From Peptococcaceae bacterium BRH_c8a (GTDB lineage Bacteria > Bacillota > Desulfotomaculia > Desulfotomaculales > Desulfallaceae), in NCBI GenBank assembly GCA_000961575.1, contig LADP01000035.1, positions 1 to 59,595 of the forward strand: DNA of 59,595 bases, given 5' to 3'. Below, piece after piece: positions 16,666-26,052 of this stretch; within the stretch, counting starts at the first letter, position 1; every line of letters starts with the position of its first letter. Made by a program: the position numbers and the translations under genes. Below the pieces are notes generated by a model, which was not told the DNA's origin, searched no databases, and saw only the letters and a list, made by a program, of their open reading frames with translations.

Positions 16666-17220
16666 ATGGAGCAGGTGAGACAAGACCAGTTTGATGGTCA
16701 ATCTGAAAAGAAACAAAAGTCCGCTCTGCTGGAAATCCTAGAATCGGTAGCTATAGCCGTACTGTTGGCGGTACTGATTAGGATGTTCCTTTTCCAGCCG
16801 TTCATCATTCCCTCTGAATCCATGTACCCGACATTGCAAATAAGCGACCGAATTATGGTAAATAAACTTTCCTACCACTTGGGAGATCCTAGCCGCGGGG
16901 ATGTAATTGTTTTCAAATACCCCATGGATCCCAGTCGTGACTTTGTAAAACGGTTGATTGCAGTTGGCGGCGAAACGATTGAAGTGCGTGACAGTGTTCT
17001 TTTCATTAACGATGAGCCGGTTTCGGAGGCATATTTGCCATCCGATTTGGATTTCAACGACTTTGGCCCGGTAGAGGTGCCGCCGGGTACTTACTTCATG
17101 ATGGGTGATAATCGCAACAGCAGTGAAGATAGCCGTTCCTGGGGCATGTTGCCGGAGGAAAACATTATCGGCAAAGCTGTGGTTATTTACTGGCCCTTGA
17201 ACCGGATTGAACTGCTATAA
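16666..17220 (+). CDS. lepB: Signal peptidase I
   Basis: This 184-residue membrane protease removes signal peptides from exported proteins. One N-terminal membrane helix (about residues 24-45) precedes the catalytic Ser in PSESMYPTLQ (about 52) and the catalytic Lys in DFVKRLIAVGGE (about 92). The GDNRNSSEDSR box (about 147-157) is the conserved family motif. Its length fits Gram-positive SipS-type enzymes. It belongs to the rplS-lepB-rbgA-rnhB order. Confidence 0.97.
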   Translation: MEQVRQDQFDGQSEKKQKSALLEILESVAIAVLLAVLIRMFLFQPFIIPSESMYPTLQISDRIMVNKLSYHLGDPSRGDVIVFKYPMDPSRDFVKRLIAVGGETIEVRDSVLFINDEPVSEAYLPSDLDFNDFGPVEVPPGTYFMMGDNRNSSEDSRSWGMLPEENIIGKAVVIYWPLNRIELL

Positions 17221-17282
17221 TCAGGATGTACTACTTAGGGGTTAGGGGACTACCCTAATAGTAACAATAGGAGTAGTATTAG

Positions 17283-18131
17283 ATGCATATACAGTGGTAT
17301 CCCGGCCATATGGCCAAGGCTCGCAAACTTGTCCAGCAAAACCTGAAACTTGTGGATGTCGTGGTTGAACTGCTGGACGCCAGGATTCCGGCCAGTAGCC
17401 GAAATCCTGACATTGACCGCATACTGGGGGACAAACCCAGGGTTGTCACTCTAAACAAATCCGACTTGGCGGATCCGGACAAAAACAAGCTCTGGATTGA
17501 TTATTTTCAAAGCAGGGGGATTCCCGCTGTGGCCGTAAACGCACATCGGGGAACCGGTGTCAGCCGGTTGGTGGAACTGACCGAACAGCAGGCAGCACCA
17601 GAAATAAAGAAATACATGGCCAAAGGGCGGCGGTCGCGAATGGCCAGATGTATGGTGGTCGGGGTGCCCAACGTGGGCAAGTCGATGCTAATTAACCGCC
17701 TGGCCGGGAAAAATACCGTTCGTACTGCCAACCGCCCCGGAGTTACCCGCGGCGAGCAGTGGATTAAACTCAGTGGCAAGCTAGAACTACTGGACACGCC
17801 GGGTATACTATGGCCAAAGTTTGAGGATCCGGATACAGCTTTTAAGCTGGCTGCCACCGGCGCCATTAAAGAAGACATCTATCAGCCCGAGGAAATCAGC
17901 GATAAACTAGTGTGCTTGCTGAACGAAATTGCACCCGGAATGCTGGCTAAACAGTACAAACTTAACATCTCCGACGGCGACTCCTGGGAGCTAATGGCGG
18001 CCATAGGCGCCGCCAGGGGTTTTTATTTTTCCGGTGGGCGGGTAGATGCCAAAAAAACCGCTATATTAATCATCAAAGATTTTCGAGAGGGCAGATTGGG
18101 GAAGTACACCCTTGACTTACCTCGGCAGTAA
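17283..18131 (+). CDS. rbgA: Ribosome biogenesis GTPase RbgA (YlqF)
   Basis: This 282-residue circularly permuted GTPase is needed for a late step of 50S assembly. The permuted motif order is visible: G4 LNKSDLAD (about residue 58) precedes G1 GVPNVGKSMLINRL (about 127) and G3 DTPGILWPKFED (about 177). It begins with the usual MHIQWYPGHMAKA. The gene lies between lepB and rnhB, as in Bacillus. Confidence 0.97.
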   Translation: MHIQWYPGHMAKARKLVQQNLKLVDVVVELLDARIPASSRNPDIDRILGDKPRVVTLNKSDLADPDKNKLWIDYFQSRGIPAVAVNAHRGTGVSRLVELTEQQAAPEIKKYMAKGRRSRMARCMVVGVPNVGKSMLINRLAGKNTVRTANRPGVTRGEQWIKLSGKLELLDTPGILWPKFEDPDTAFKLAATGAIKEDIYQPEEISDKLVCLLNEIAPGMLAKQYKLNISDGDSWELMAAIGAARGFYFSGGRVDAKKTAILIIKDFREGRLGKYTLDLPRQ

Positions 18132-18215
18132 ATAAAAATGTTTTGTCGCCGGCAGGACATTTTATTGTCGATAGCGAAAAAAATATTAGTTAAAAGCTTT
18201 TTAATGGAGCAGTTT

Positions 18216-18998
18216 GTGAATATTAAATCATTAAGCGTTGGCCGGATCAGGGAGTTAACTGCAAGCGAGGACGAACCATCCGCTGAGCTGCTTGAGGCCT
18301 TGGCTGCCGACAGTAGAGCCGGTGTCCAGGCCATTTATAAGCACTACCTTAAGTTCAGGGTAAGGGAACAGGACGAAAACATACGCCTTAAGGAAATGCG
18401 CCTTTTTGAAGGCAGCCTCGGTAAACCGGGTCACCAACTGGTAGCGGGAATCGACGAAGCAGGACGTGGGCCACTGGCCGGGCCAGTGGTGGCCGCGGCT
18501 GTAGTTTTGCAACCAGGCTTCCTGCCCCAAGGCCTGAATGATTCTAAAAAGCTAACCCCGGTTAAACGCGAAGCACTGGACACAGTTATTAAAACAGGCG
18601 CTGTATCTTGGGCTGTGGGCATGGCCACAGTTGGTGAGATTGAGCTTTTTAATATCCACCACGCATCGCTTTTGGCCATGCGAAGAGCACTAAACGGATT
18701 GCAACTGAGTCCTGATCTAATCCTGGTAGACGGACGGTTTACACTTCCCGGTGTGGATGTAGATCAAAATTCGGTGGTGGGTGGTGACGGGCTCTGTCCT
18801 TCCATAGCTGCCGCCTCGATATTGGCCAAGGTGACCAGGGATCGGTTGATGGACACACTGCACCTGCTCTACCCCGAATATGGATTCGACCGACACCGGG
18901 GATACGGGACACCATATCACTTGACAGCTATTTCAGTGCACGGTTCGTGCCCGGTGCACAGGCGAAGCTTCCTACCTGTTAAGCAGTTAACCGATTAA
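18216..18998 (+). CDS. rnhB: Ribonuclease HII
   Basis: This protein of about 260 residues cleaves RNA in RNA-DNA hybrids and at misincorporated ribonucleotides. The catalytic core begins AGIDEAGRGPLAGPVVAAA (Asp-Glu pair, about residue 83), then NDSKKLTP and ILVDGRF. The N-terminal extension of about 75 residues is normal in Firmicutes. The GTG at 18216 follows GGAG by 6 nt; an ATG at 18138 has no ribosome binding site. The gene that normally follows, yraN, is displaced to 32778. Confidence 0.93.
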   Translation: MNIKSLSVGRIRELTASEDEPSAELLEALAADSRAGVQAIYKHYLKFRVREQDENIRLKEMRLFEGSLGKPGHQLVAGIDEAGRGPLAGPVVAAAVVLQPGFLPQGLNDSKKLTPVKREALDTVIKTGAVSWAVGMATVGEIELFNIHHASLLAMRRALNGLQLSPDLILVDGRFTLPGVDVDQNSVVGGDGLCPSIAAASILAKVTRDRLMDTLHLLYPEYGFDRHRGYGTPYHLTAISVHGSCPVHRRSFLPVKQLTD

Positions 18999-19130
18999 AA
19001 ACTTAAAGGCTGTTTTTTGCGCCAGGGAGTTACGGAATTCACAATATGCTTTTCGTATAATTCCCCGGTTGATTATAGATAGAGATTTAATAAATAAGTA
19101 AAAATTTTAATGAAAGGGGGGAGGAAATGA

Positions 19131-19484
19131 ATGTCTGATTGGGCGGGTGTGTTTATATTCTTTACAGTTGCTGTGGTTTTTGGTGCAGGCGGTATTCTAA
19201 CTTCTTTTCTGATTCAACCCAGGCGGGCCAACCCGGTCAAAATGGAAGAGTACGAGTGCGGTGTGCCAACCATTGGACCGACCTGGGTACAGTTCAGAAC
19301 TAGTTACTTTCTTTATGCTTTGCTTTTTGTCATATTTGACGTGGAAACAATTTATCTTTATCCGTGGGCTGTAAGATTCAATAACATGCAGATCTTTACG
19401 TTCATTGAAATGATCATCTTCATCTTTATCCTTATTGTGGGCTTGTGGTACGCCTGGAAGGAAGGTGCGTTGGAATGGAAGTAA
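19131..19484 (+). CDS. nuoA: NADH-quinone oxidoreductase subunit A
   Basis: This 117-residue membrane subunit of complex I has three helices and the conserved loop [27 protein letters not shown], whose Cys and acidic residues lie near the quinone site. A GGGGGGAGG box precedes the ATG. It is the first of eleven genes and overlaps nuoB by 10 nt. No promoter as clear as those of ylxM or rplS is visible in the 132 nt upstream. Confidence 0.97.
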   Translation: MSDWAGVFIFFTVAVVFGAGGILTSFLIQPRRANPVKMEEYECGVPTIGPTWVQFRTSYFLYALLFVIFDVETIYLYPWAVRFNNMQIFTFIEMIIFIFILIVGLWYAWKEGALEWK

Positions 19485-20047
19485 ACAAGGAAAAATCACG
19501 AATTGAAACAGCAAAAAACGAGATTTGGGCCCCCGAATACTTCGGGACCAACCCGGACTACCACAACATGTACGAAGTAAAAAGAGTTATTTCGGCAGCT
19601 CCATTGGAAAAAATACTAAATCTGGCCCGGGCCCACTCCATCTGGCCGCTGGGTTTTGGTTTGGCCTGTTGTGCCATTGAGGCACTGATGGGAGCAAACG
19701 GCCCACGCTATGACCTGTCCCGTTTTGGGTACGAGGTTATGCGCGGCAGCGCCCGCCAGGCCGACGTAATGGTGGTCGCCGGAACCATAACCAAAAAAGC
19801 TGAGCCGTTCGTACTGCGCCTGTGGGAACAAATGCCGGAACCTAAATGGTGTATTGCGGTCGGCAGTTGTGCCATCTCCGGTGGTCCGTTCGTAGACTCA
19901 TACTATGTGGTGCCCGGTGCCAACAAAGTGGTGCCGGTAGACGTGTACGTTCCCGGCTGCCCGCCCAGGCCAGACGCCATATTGGAAGGTTTCATTATGC
20001 TTAAGGATAAAATCCTCAACAAGCGTAAGGTGGTGGCCGGGCAATGA
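19475..20047 (+). CDS. nuoB: NADH-quinone oxidoreductase subunit B
   Basis: This protein of about 190 residues carries cluster N2, the last iron-sulfur centre before quinone. The four Cys ligands are visible: the CC pair in [18 protein letters not shown] and [11 protein letters not shown]. The ATG at 19475 overlaps the nuoA end; a frame opening at 19445 lies inside nuoA and is not used. Confidence 0.97.
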   Translation: MEVNKEKSRIETAKNEIWAPEYFGTNPDYHNMYEVKRVISAAPLEKILNLARAHSIWPLGFGLACCAIEALMGANGPRYDLSRFGYEVMRGSARQADVMVVAGTITKKAEPFVLRLWEQMPEPKWCIAVGSCAISGGPFVDSYYVVPGANKVVPVDVYVPGCPPRPDAILEGFIMLKDKILNKRKVVAGQ

Positions 20048-20490
20048 GAGAAATAACAGCAGCGCCGGTAGAGGAGATTAAGCAAAAGTATGCTTACGTT
20101 ACAGTAAACGATCAACAGACCATTATTGTTCCTGTCGACAAACTCATGGAATTCATGCAGGGAATAAAGGATGAGTTTGAGTTTGAATATCTAACTAACC
20201 TTACTGCCTGCGATTACCCGGAAGAAACCAAGCTCGAAGTCGTTTATAACCTTAATTCCATTTGCAAGGGCTATACGGTAATGGTTAAGACCATTATCAG
20301 CAGGGACAATCCCGCAATGCCGTCGGTTTTTCCCATTTGGGGGGGAGCCAACTGGCAGGAACGGGAAGTTTATGATTTGTTGGGTATTGTATTTACCGGC
20401 CATCCCAACCTGAAGCGTATTCTGCTGGACGATAAGTTTGACGGGTACCCGTTGCGCAAGGACTACCAGTGGGAAAGCGTCAGGGAGTAA
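20044..20490 (+). CDS. nuoC: NADH-quinone oxidoreductase subunit C
   Basis: This 148-residue 30-kDa-type peripheral subunit carries the family signature [25 protein letters not shown] near residues 100-125 and ends [11 protein letters not shown]. The ATG overlaps the nuoB stop by 4 nt. It is separate from nuoD, not fused as in E. coli. Confidence 0.96.
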   Translation: MREITAAPVEEIKQKYAYVTVNDQQTIIVPVDKLMEFMQGIKDEFEFEYLTNLTACDYPEETKLEVVYNLNSICKGYTVMVKTIISRDNPAMPSVFPIWGGANWQEREVYDLLGIVFTGHPNLKRILLDDKFDGYPLRKDYQWESVRE

Positions 20491-20518
20491 CCCAAATGGG
20501 ATATAAGAGGTGTAGCTA

Positions 20519-21622
20519 ATGTTAAGGACGCAAGAATATATACTAAATTTCGGTCCACAGCACCCCGCTACCCACGGCGTCTTCCAGGTCATACTCACCT
20601 TGGACGGTGAAAGAATCGTCAAGGCGGAACCGGTATGCGGCTACCTGCACCGGGGCATTGAGAAGCTGGCCGAAGCACGTACCTATACCCAGGTAATTCC
20701 TTACACCGATAGGATGGACTACCTGGCAGCCATGCTGCAGAACTGGGGCTACGTGCAGGCAGTGGAAAAACTGATGGGTATCGAGGTACCGGAAAGAGCA
20801 GAGTACTTGAGGATTATTTCCGGTGAGCTGTCCCGTCTGACCAGTCATGTGCTGGCAACCGGCGTATACGCGTTGGACGTTGGCGGATTTACAGGTTTCC
20901 TCCTATGCTTCCGTGAACGGGAGAAAATGATGGACCTGCTGGAGGAACTGACCGGCTCCCGGATGACGACAAGTTACGCCCGTATCGGCGGCGTGGCTGA
21001 CGATGTTACCGAAGGTTGGCTGGATAAGCTTGATAAACTGATGGACGAAATGCCGGGATATATTGAAGAATATAACGGTCTAATTACAGGCAACGAAATA
21101 TTCCAGGCCCGCACCAAGTTCATTGGTAAACTTACTCCTGAAACATCCATCAATTACAGCCTTAGCGGCCCAGTGCTGCGCGCCAGCGGTGTTAATTACG
21201 ACCTGCGTAAGGCTAAGCCGTACGGAATCTACGACCGTTTTGATTTTGAGGTTCCGCTGGGCACAAACGGTGATTGCTTCGACCGCTTCTACTGCCGGGT
21301 ACTCGAAATGGAGCAATCCGTGCGGATTATCAAGCAGGCTATCGAGCAGATCAAGGAAGTTGACGGACCTATCATAGCCAAAGTACCCAAGGTCCTGAAA
21401 CCGCCCAAAGGTGAGGTTTATCAAGAGATTGAATCATCCAAGGGCATCATTGGTTATTACATTGTCAGTGATGGCACCAACAAGCCATACCGCATGCATG
21501 TACGGCGGCCCTCGTTTATTAACCTGGGCTACCTGGACGAAATGCTGCGCGGTTATCTGGTAGCCGACGTGGTAGCTATCCTGGGCAGTATCGATATCGT
21601 GCTTGGTGAAGTGGACTGTTAA
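20519..21622 (+). CDS. nuoD: NADH-quinone oxidoreductase subunit D
   Basis: This 367-residue 49-kDa subunit helps form the quinone cavity. Motifs are [20 protein letters not shown] (the quinone-site His), [23 protein letters not shown], and the C-terminal VDLVLG-type ending [18 protein letters not shown] precedes the ATG. Confidence 0.97.
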   Translation: MLRTQEYILNFGPQHPATHGVFQVILTLDGERIVKAEPVCGYLHRGIEKLAEARTYTQVIPYTDRMDYLAAMLQNWGYVQAVEKLMGIEVPERAEYLRIISGELSRLTSHVLATGVYALDVGGFTGFLLCFREREKMMDLLEELTGSRMTTSYARIGGVADDVTEGWLDKLDKLMDEMPGYIEEYNGLITGNEIFQARTKFIGKLTPETSINYSLSGPVLRASGVNYDLRKAKPYGIYDRFDFEVPLGTNGDCFDRFYCRVLEMEQSVRIIKQAIEQIKEVDGPIIAKVPKVLKPPKGEVYQEIESSKGIIGYYIVSDGTNKPYRMHVRRPSFINLGYLDEMLRGYLVADVVAILGSIDIVLGEVDC

Positions 21623-21652
21623 GCAAATATGGGATCATAGGGGAGAAGAGGC

Positions 21653-22708
21653 ATGTTGGAAAATTTATTTGTGGGCACGACCGACTGGCTCAGATCTCTT
21701 CTCGGAGGGATAGGGTTTTTACCCACTGAGATTGCGGAGTCTATTGTGTTAGTAGTCAAACTGGTTGCTGTCCTAGTATTTATTTTGGTTAATGCTCTGT
21801 GGCTGGTTTACATGGAGCGTAAGGTTGCCGCCTTTATGCAAGCCCGGATTGGCCCCAACCGGGTCGGTCCCTGGGGATTGCTGCAAACCACGGCAGATAT
21901 CGGTAAACTTATCAGTAAGGAAATAATTATTCCTAAAAAAGCAGATAAAGTTGTTTTTCTGCTGGCACCGGTATTGATCTTCATGCCACCGCTGATGGTA
22001 TTTGCCGTACTGCCCATAGGTAAAAATATGGCGGCTCTAGACTTGAATATCGGGGTATTTTATTTATTGGCCATTGCATCGCTGTCCACGCTGTTTTTCT
22101 TCATGGGCGGCTGGGCATCCAATAACAAGTATTCCTTACTTGGCGCTATGCGGACGGTAGCCCAGATGGTCAGTTACGAATTACCGCTGGTGCTGTCTCT
22201 GCTGGGTGTAATTATGATTGTGGGCAGCTTGAATTTGTCCGATATTATTGCTGCTCAGGAACACACCTGGCTGATATTTACCCAACCCATAGCCTTTTTG
22301 ATTTTCTTTATTGCCGCTGTGGCCGAAACTAATCGCTGTCCTTTCGACCTGGTTGAAGGTGAGTCAGAGATTATTAACGGCCCGTATACCGAGTATGGTG
22401 GTATGGGATTCGCCATGTTCTTCCTGGCCGAATATGCCAACATCATGGTGGTATGCGCGATGGCTACTATTATGTTCCTCGGCGGTTGGCATGCGCCATT
22501 TGGCCTTACTTTTATTCCATCCTGGGTATGGTTCTTCATTAAGATGTATGTGTTGATTTTTATTGTTATGCAGTTCCGCTGGACATATCCCCGGATCAGG
22601 GTCGACCAGCTCATGGGCTTTGGTTGGAAGGTGCTTGTGCCCCTTTCCCTGGCCAATATATTCGTAACCGGTATTGGGATGTACATTTACCGGGCGATAG
22701 GGTGGTGA
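21653..22708 (+). CDS. nuoH: NADH-quinone oxidoreductase subunit H
   Basis: This 351-residue membrane subunit joins the peripheral and membrane arms. The signature YMERKVAAFMQARIGPNRVGPWG lies near residue 50 and the acidic quinone-channel loop AETNRCPFDLVEGESEIING near residue 225. About eight hydrophobic helices are visible. Confidence 0.97.
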   Translation: MLENLFVGTTDWLRSLLGGIGFLPTEIAESIVLVVKLVAVLVFILVNALWLVYMERKVAAFMQARIGPNRVGPWGLLQTTADIGKLISKEIIIPKKADKVVFLLAPVLIFMPPLMVFAVLPIGKNMAALDLNIGVFYLLAIASLSTLFFFMGGWASNNKYSLLGAMRTVAQMVSYELPLVLSLLGVIMIVGSLNLSDIIAAQEHTWLIFTQPIAFLIFFIAAVAETNRCPFDLVEGESEIINGPYTEYGGMGFAMFFLAEYANIMVVCAMATIMFLGGWHAPFGLTFIPSWVWFFIKMYVLIFIVMQFRWTYPRIRVDQLMGFGWKVLVPLSLANIFVTGIGMYIYRAIGW

Positions 22709-22712
22709 TTGC

Positions 22713-23246
22713 ATGTTTGGAAAAGGTTTAGTAAAGGGACTGCAAATAACCTGGAAGGAATTCTGGGCCCCCAAATTAACCGTTGAGTATCCGGATAAGC
22801 AGCACCCGATGCCGGAACGTTTTCACGGTAAGTTTGTGCTGGACGTTGACAAGTGCATTGCCTGTGGGCTGTGCGTTAACGCCTGCCCCAACAGGGTGAT
22901 CAGTCTGAACAAGCAAAAAGTGGGTAAAAAACAGTACCTGACTGATTATAAAATGGACATTCAGTACTGCTTATTCTGTGGACTTTGTGTGGAATCGTGC
23001 AATAAGGGTGCTATACACTTCACGCAGGATTTTAACATGAACCAGTATTTCTACAAAAACATCCCCCTAGTGCTGGTACGGCGGGAAGCGCCAGCCGAAC
23101 CTCTTGAAGAGCCGGCTACGGGTGGCGAGGAGAAACCCAAGCCCAAACCCAAGCCGAAACCTCAAGCGCCCAAAGAAGAAAAGGTTGCAGAACCCGCCCC
23201 ACCCGCTGCCGAATCTGAGGCTGCCGCCGGTAAGGAGGGTCAGTAA
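22713..23246 (+). CDS. nuoI: NADH-quinone oxidoreductase subunit I with Lys-Pro-rich tail
   Basis: This 177-residue ferredoxin-like subunit has two 4Fe-4S motifs, CIACGLCVNACPNRV (about residue 48) and CLFCGLCVESCNKGA (about 88). The second lacks the usual Pro after the fourth Cys. After the fold ends, near residue 120, comes an unusual tail of alternating KP units and an Ala/Glu/Pro stretch of about 45 residues. It passes electrons towards NuoB. Without NuoEFG in the operon, it is the most exposed entry point for an alternative donor such as ferredoxin. Confidence 0.95.
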   Translation: MFGKGLVKGLQITWKEFWAPKLTVEYPDKQHPMPERFHGKFVLDVDKCIACGLCVNACPNRVISLNKQKVGKKQYLTDYKMDIQYCLFCGLCVESCNKGAIHFTQDFNMNQYFYKNIPLVLVRREAPAEPLEEPATGGEEKPKPKPKPKPQAPKEEKVAEPAPPAAESEAAAGKEGQ

Positions 23247-23249
23247 CAG

Positions 23250-23780
23250 ATGGAGACAAGTATTTACGCTGTAGTTGCTTTTTATGGATTGGCTGCTACC
23301 ATTCTGGGCGCGGCCACCATGGTAGTGTTTATGCGCAACATCGTGCACTCGGTTTTATTTCTGGCCGTGACTTTCGTGGCCATGGCAGGACTGTTCCTGT
23401 CACTGGACGCTGACTTTATTGCCGCGGTACAGGTGCTTGTTTACGCCGGCGCCGTGTGTATCATGATCGTTTTGGGTATCATGGTCATCCAGCGGACGAA
23501 CATGAATGAAACTAACCTGTTTAACAAACAAATATTGGCCGGAGCCGGTCTGACGGCCCTGACAGTAGCATTCGGCGCCATATTCGCCGGTCGTACAGCC
23601 TGGGTTGAAATGGTCGCTGCAGATGCGGTACCGGCAAACACTGTCGAGGCTATCGGCGAGTTATTGCTCAGCAAATACGTAATCCCGTTTGAAGTGGCCG
23701 CGCTGCTCCTGCTGGTAGCACTGGTAGGCGCCATCGTTTTGGCCAGGGATGAGGAGGTGGAGACCAATGCTGACAATTAG
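23250..23780 (+). CDS. nuoJ: NADH-quinone oxidoreductase subunit J
   Basis: This 176-residue membrane subunit has five hydrophobic segments and the conserved [21 protein letters not shown] stretch near residues 60-80. The ATG lies 3 nt after the nuoI stop. The end overlaps nuoK by 14 nt. Confidence 0.95.
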   Translation: METSIYAVVAFYGLAATILGAATMVVFMRNIVHSVLFLAVTFVAMAGLFLSLDADFIAAVQVLVYAGAVCIMIVLGIMVIQRTNMNETNLFNKQILAGAGLTALTVAFGAIFAGRTAWVEMVAADAVPANTVEAIGELLLSKYVIPFEVAALLLLVALVGAIVLARDEEVETNADN

Positions 23781-24081
23781 TCTCACTCATTACGTAGTAC
23801 TATCGGCGCTCCTGTTCAGCATAGGTCTTTTCGGCGTGTTAACCAAACGTAATGCCGTGGCAGTATTAATCTGCATTGAGTTAATGTTAAACGCGGTAAA
23901 TATTAACCTGGTGGCCTTCAGCAAATACATCACCCCCTTGGATTTTACCGGCCAAATTTTCTCCATTTTTGTAATCACAGTGGCGGCCGCCGAAGTGGGT
24001 GTGGGACTGGCCATCATCATCGCCATCTACCGCAATAGGCTAAACGTAGATTTAGACAACTTCAATTGGCTGAAGTGGTAG
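23767..24081 (+). CDS. nuoK: NADH-quinone oxidoreductase subunit K
   Basis: This 104-residue three-helix antiporter-related subunit has the two buried glutamates of the family in [16 protein letters not shown] (about residue 36) and [18 protein letters not shown] (about 72). The ATG at 23767 follows GAGGAGGTGG inside the nuoJ end. Confidence 0.96.
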   Translation: MLTISLTHYVVLSALLFSIGLFGVLTKRNAVAVLICIELMLNAVNINLVAFSKYITPLDFTGQIFSIFVITVAAAEVGVGLAIIIAIYRNRLNVDLDNFNWLKW

Positions 24082-24114
24082 GATTCTCATGAGTGAAGGT
24101 AGGTGCTTTGGATA

Positions 24115-26052
24115 ATGCTTGTTGAATTCGCGATGATGCATGCATGGTTGGTACCGCTCCTTCCCGCCCTGGCATTTTTGGTGATAGTATTTTTGACCCG
24201 GCCGTTTGAAAAGCTCAGTGCAATTATTGCGGTGGGCTCAATGGCCTTGGCTTGTGTTATCGCCAGCTTTGCGGCGTACGGAATATTTACCAACCATGAG
24301 TTTACTGAAAAACCGCTGGTCTACGCTGCCAACTGGTTATCCCTGGGTATTCCGGGGGTTACCGACAGCCTGCTGGTGCAGGTAGGTGTGCAGTTGGATC
24401 CGGTGTCGGCCATGATGATGTTCATGGTCTCGTTCATATCGACTTTTATTTTCCTCTATTCAGTGGGATACATGAAGGGAGACCCGGGTTTCTCGGTGTT
24501 CTTCTCTTACCTTTCACTGTTCGGCGCTTCCATGCTGCTCTTAGTCATCTCCAGCAACCTGTTGCAGATGTTCATCGCCTGGGAATTGGTGGGCTTATGT
24601 TCCTACCTGTTAATCGGATTCTATACCCATAAAATATCCGCCCGGGAAGCAGCCAAAAAAGCGTTTGTTACCTGCCGGGTCGCCGACTTCGGCCTGCTGT
24701 TGGGCCTTTTGGCGCTGCAGATTACCTTTGGTACCCTAAACTTGGTGGAGCTGGGTGAAAAAATCCACAACTTCCAAGAGTACACTACTATTGGTATGCT
24801 GACCCTGATTGCAGTGCTGGTGTTTATCGGACCCATCGGTAAATCCGGCCAGTTCCCGTTGCACGTGTGGTTGCCGGACGCCATGGAAGGCCCCACCCCG
24901 GTCAGCGCGCTAATCCACGCTGCCACTATGGTGGTGGCCGGTGTTTACCTGGTGGGCCGGACCATGTTCCTGTTCCACGAGGTTGAATCGGCAATGCAAC
25001 TTGTGGCCGTGACCGGTGCATTTACAGCCCTGTTTGCCGCTACCATTGCCCTGACGCAAAGAGAAATCAAACGCATTTTGGCCTACTCCACCGTCAGCCA
25101 GCTGGGTTATATGATGCTGGCCCTGGGTGTGGGTAGTTTGACGGCCGGTATGTTTCACATGTGGACGCACGCCTTCTTCAAGGCCCTGATGTTCCTGGCC
25201 GCCGGCAGCGTGCTGTATGCCCTGCATCATAAAGCTGATGTTTGGGAGATGGGCGGCCTGATTAAGAAAATGCCCATCACTGGCTGGACATTTGTTATTG
25301 GCGGACTGGCCATCGCCGGCATCCCGCCCTTTGCAGGCTTTTGGAGTAAGGACGAAATCCTGGTGGCCACCCTGGCCGAAGGGCACTATGTACTGTTTGC
25401 CATGGCAGCCTTTACCGCGTTCCTGACTGCGTTCTACATGTGGCGGATGATCTTCCTGGTCTTCTTCGGTGACGAAAAACCGGAGAACCACCCGCAAGAG
25501 TCCCCGTGGACCATGACGGTGCCTCTGATAGTTCTGGCCGTAGGCGCCATCGGCGCTGGCTGGATGGGTACCCCCTGGAACAACGTGTGGGCTGAATGGA
25601 TTTACTTCGGAGAACCGCACCACGGACCGATTAATTACGGTGCCATGCTCCTGTCCATCGTACTGGCCGGTAGTGGTATTTACCTGGCTTACACGATGTA
25701 CCTGAAGGACACCAAAAAGAAACGGGCCCGCAAGCTGGCCGAATGGTTCGGCCCGGTGCACCGGATGCTATACAACAAATACTATATCGACGAGCTTTAC
25801 CTGTGGTTCAACCATGCACTGGTGGACGGTACCGCCAGACTGTTCTACCTGTTTGACCTTTACGTGGTGGACGGATTCGTCAACGGCATCGGTACCTTTA
25901 CCAAGTCGTCCGGCGACGGCTTGCGGGTGTTCCAAACCGGTCGGCTGCAGAATTATGCCCTAATTTTCTTCTTGGGCGTACTGGCAGTGGCCGTGCTGGT
26001 AACCTTCACCGGCCCATCCGCCGCCAGCCTGGTTCTGGGAGGTGTGAAATAG
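24115..26052 (+). CDS. nuoL: NADH-quinone oxidoreductase subunit L
   Basis: This proton-pumping antiporter-like subunit of about 645 residues has DPVSAMMMFMVSFISTFIFL, GKSGQFPLHVWLPDAMEGPT (pump Lys region) and TPVSALIHAATMVVAGVYLVGR, plus a long C-terminal lateral helix. The ATG at 24115 is preferred; a GTG at 24103 overlaps the AGGTAGG box. The stop abuts nuoM. Confidence 0.96.
   Translation: MLVEFAMMHAWLVPLLPALAFLVIVFLTRPFEKLSAIIAVGSMALACVIASFAAYGIFTNHEFTEKPLVYAANWLSLGIPGVTDSLLVQVGVQLDPVSAMMMFMVSFISTFIFLYSVGYMKGDPGFSVFFSYLSLFGASMLLLVISSNLLQMFIAWELVGLCSYLLIGFYTHKISAREAAKKAFVTCRVADFGLLLGLLALQITFGTLNLVELGEKIHNFQEYTTIGMLTLIAVLVFIGPIGKSGQFPLHVWLPDAMEGPTPVSALIHAATMVVAGVYLVGRTMFLFHEVESAMQLVAVTGAFTALFAATIALTQREIKRILAYSTVSQLGYMMLALGVGSLTAGMFHMWTHAFFKALMFLAAGSVLYALHHKADVWEMGGLIKKMPITGWTFVIGGLAIAGIPPFAGFWSKDEILVATLAEGHYVLFAMAAFTAFLTAFYMWRMIFLVFFGDEKPENHPQESPWTMTVPLIVLAVGAIGAGWMGTPWNNVWAEWIYFGEPHHGPINYGAMLLSIVLAGSGIYLAYTMYLKDTKKKRARKLAEWFGPVHRMLYNKYYIDELYLWFNHALVDGTARLFYLFDLYVVDGFVNGIGTFTKSSGDGLRVFQTGRLQNYALIFFLGVLAVAVLVTFTGPSAASLVLGGVK

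Noticed and set aside
22953-23010. Loss of the second iron-sulfur cluster of NuoI
   Set aside because: All four Cys of CLFCGLCVESC are present; only the usual following Pro is changed, which does not remove a ligand.
24910-25761. 283-codon open frame on the minus strand inside nuoL
   Set aside because: It is antisense to a conserved gene, His/Gln-rich from reverse-reading of hydrophobic codons, and matches no protein family; a shadow frame.
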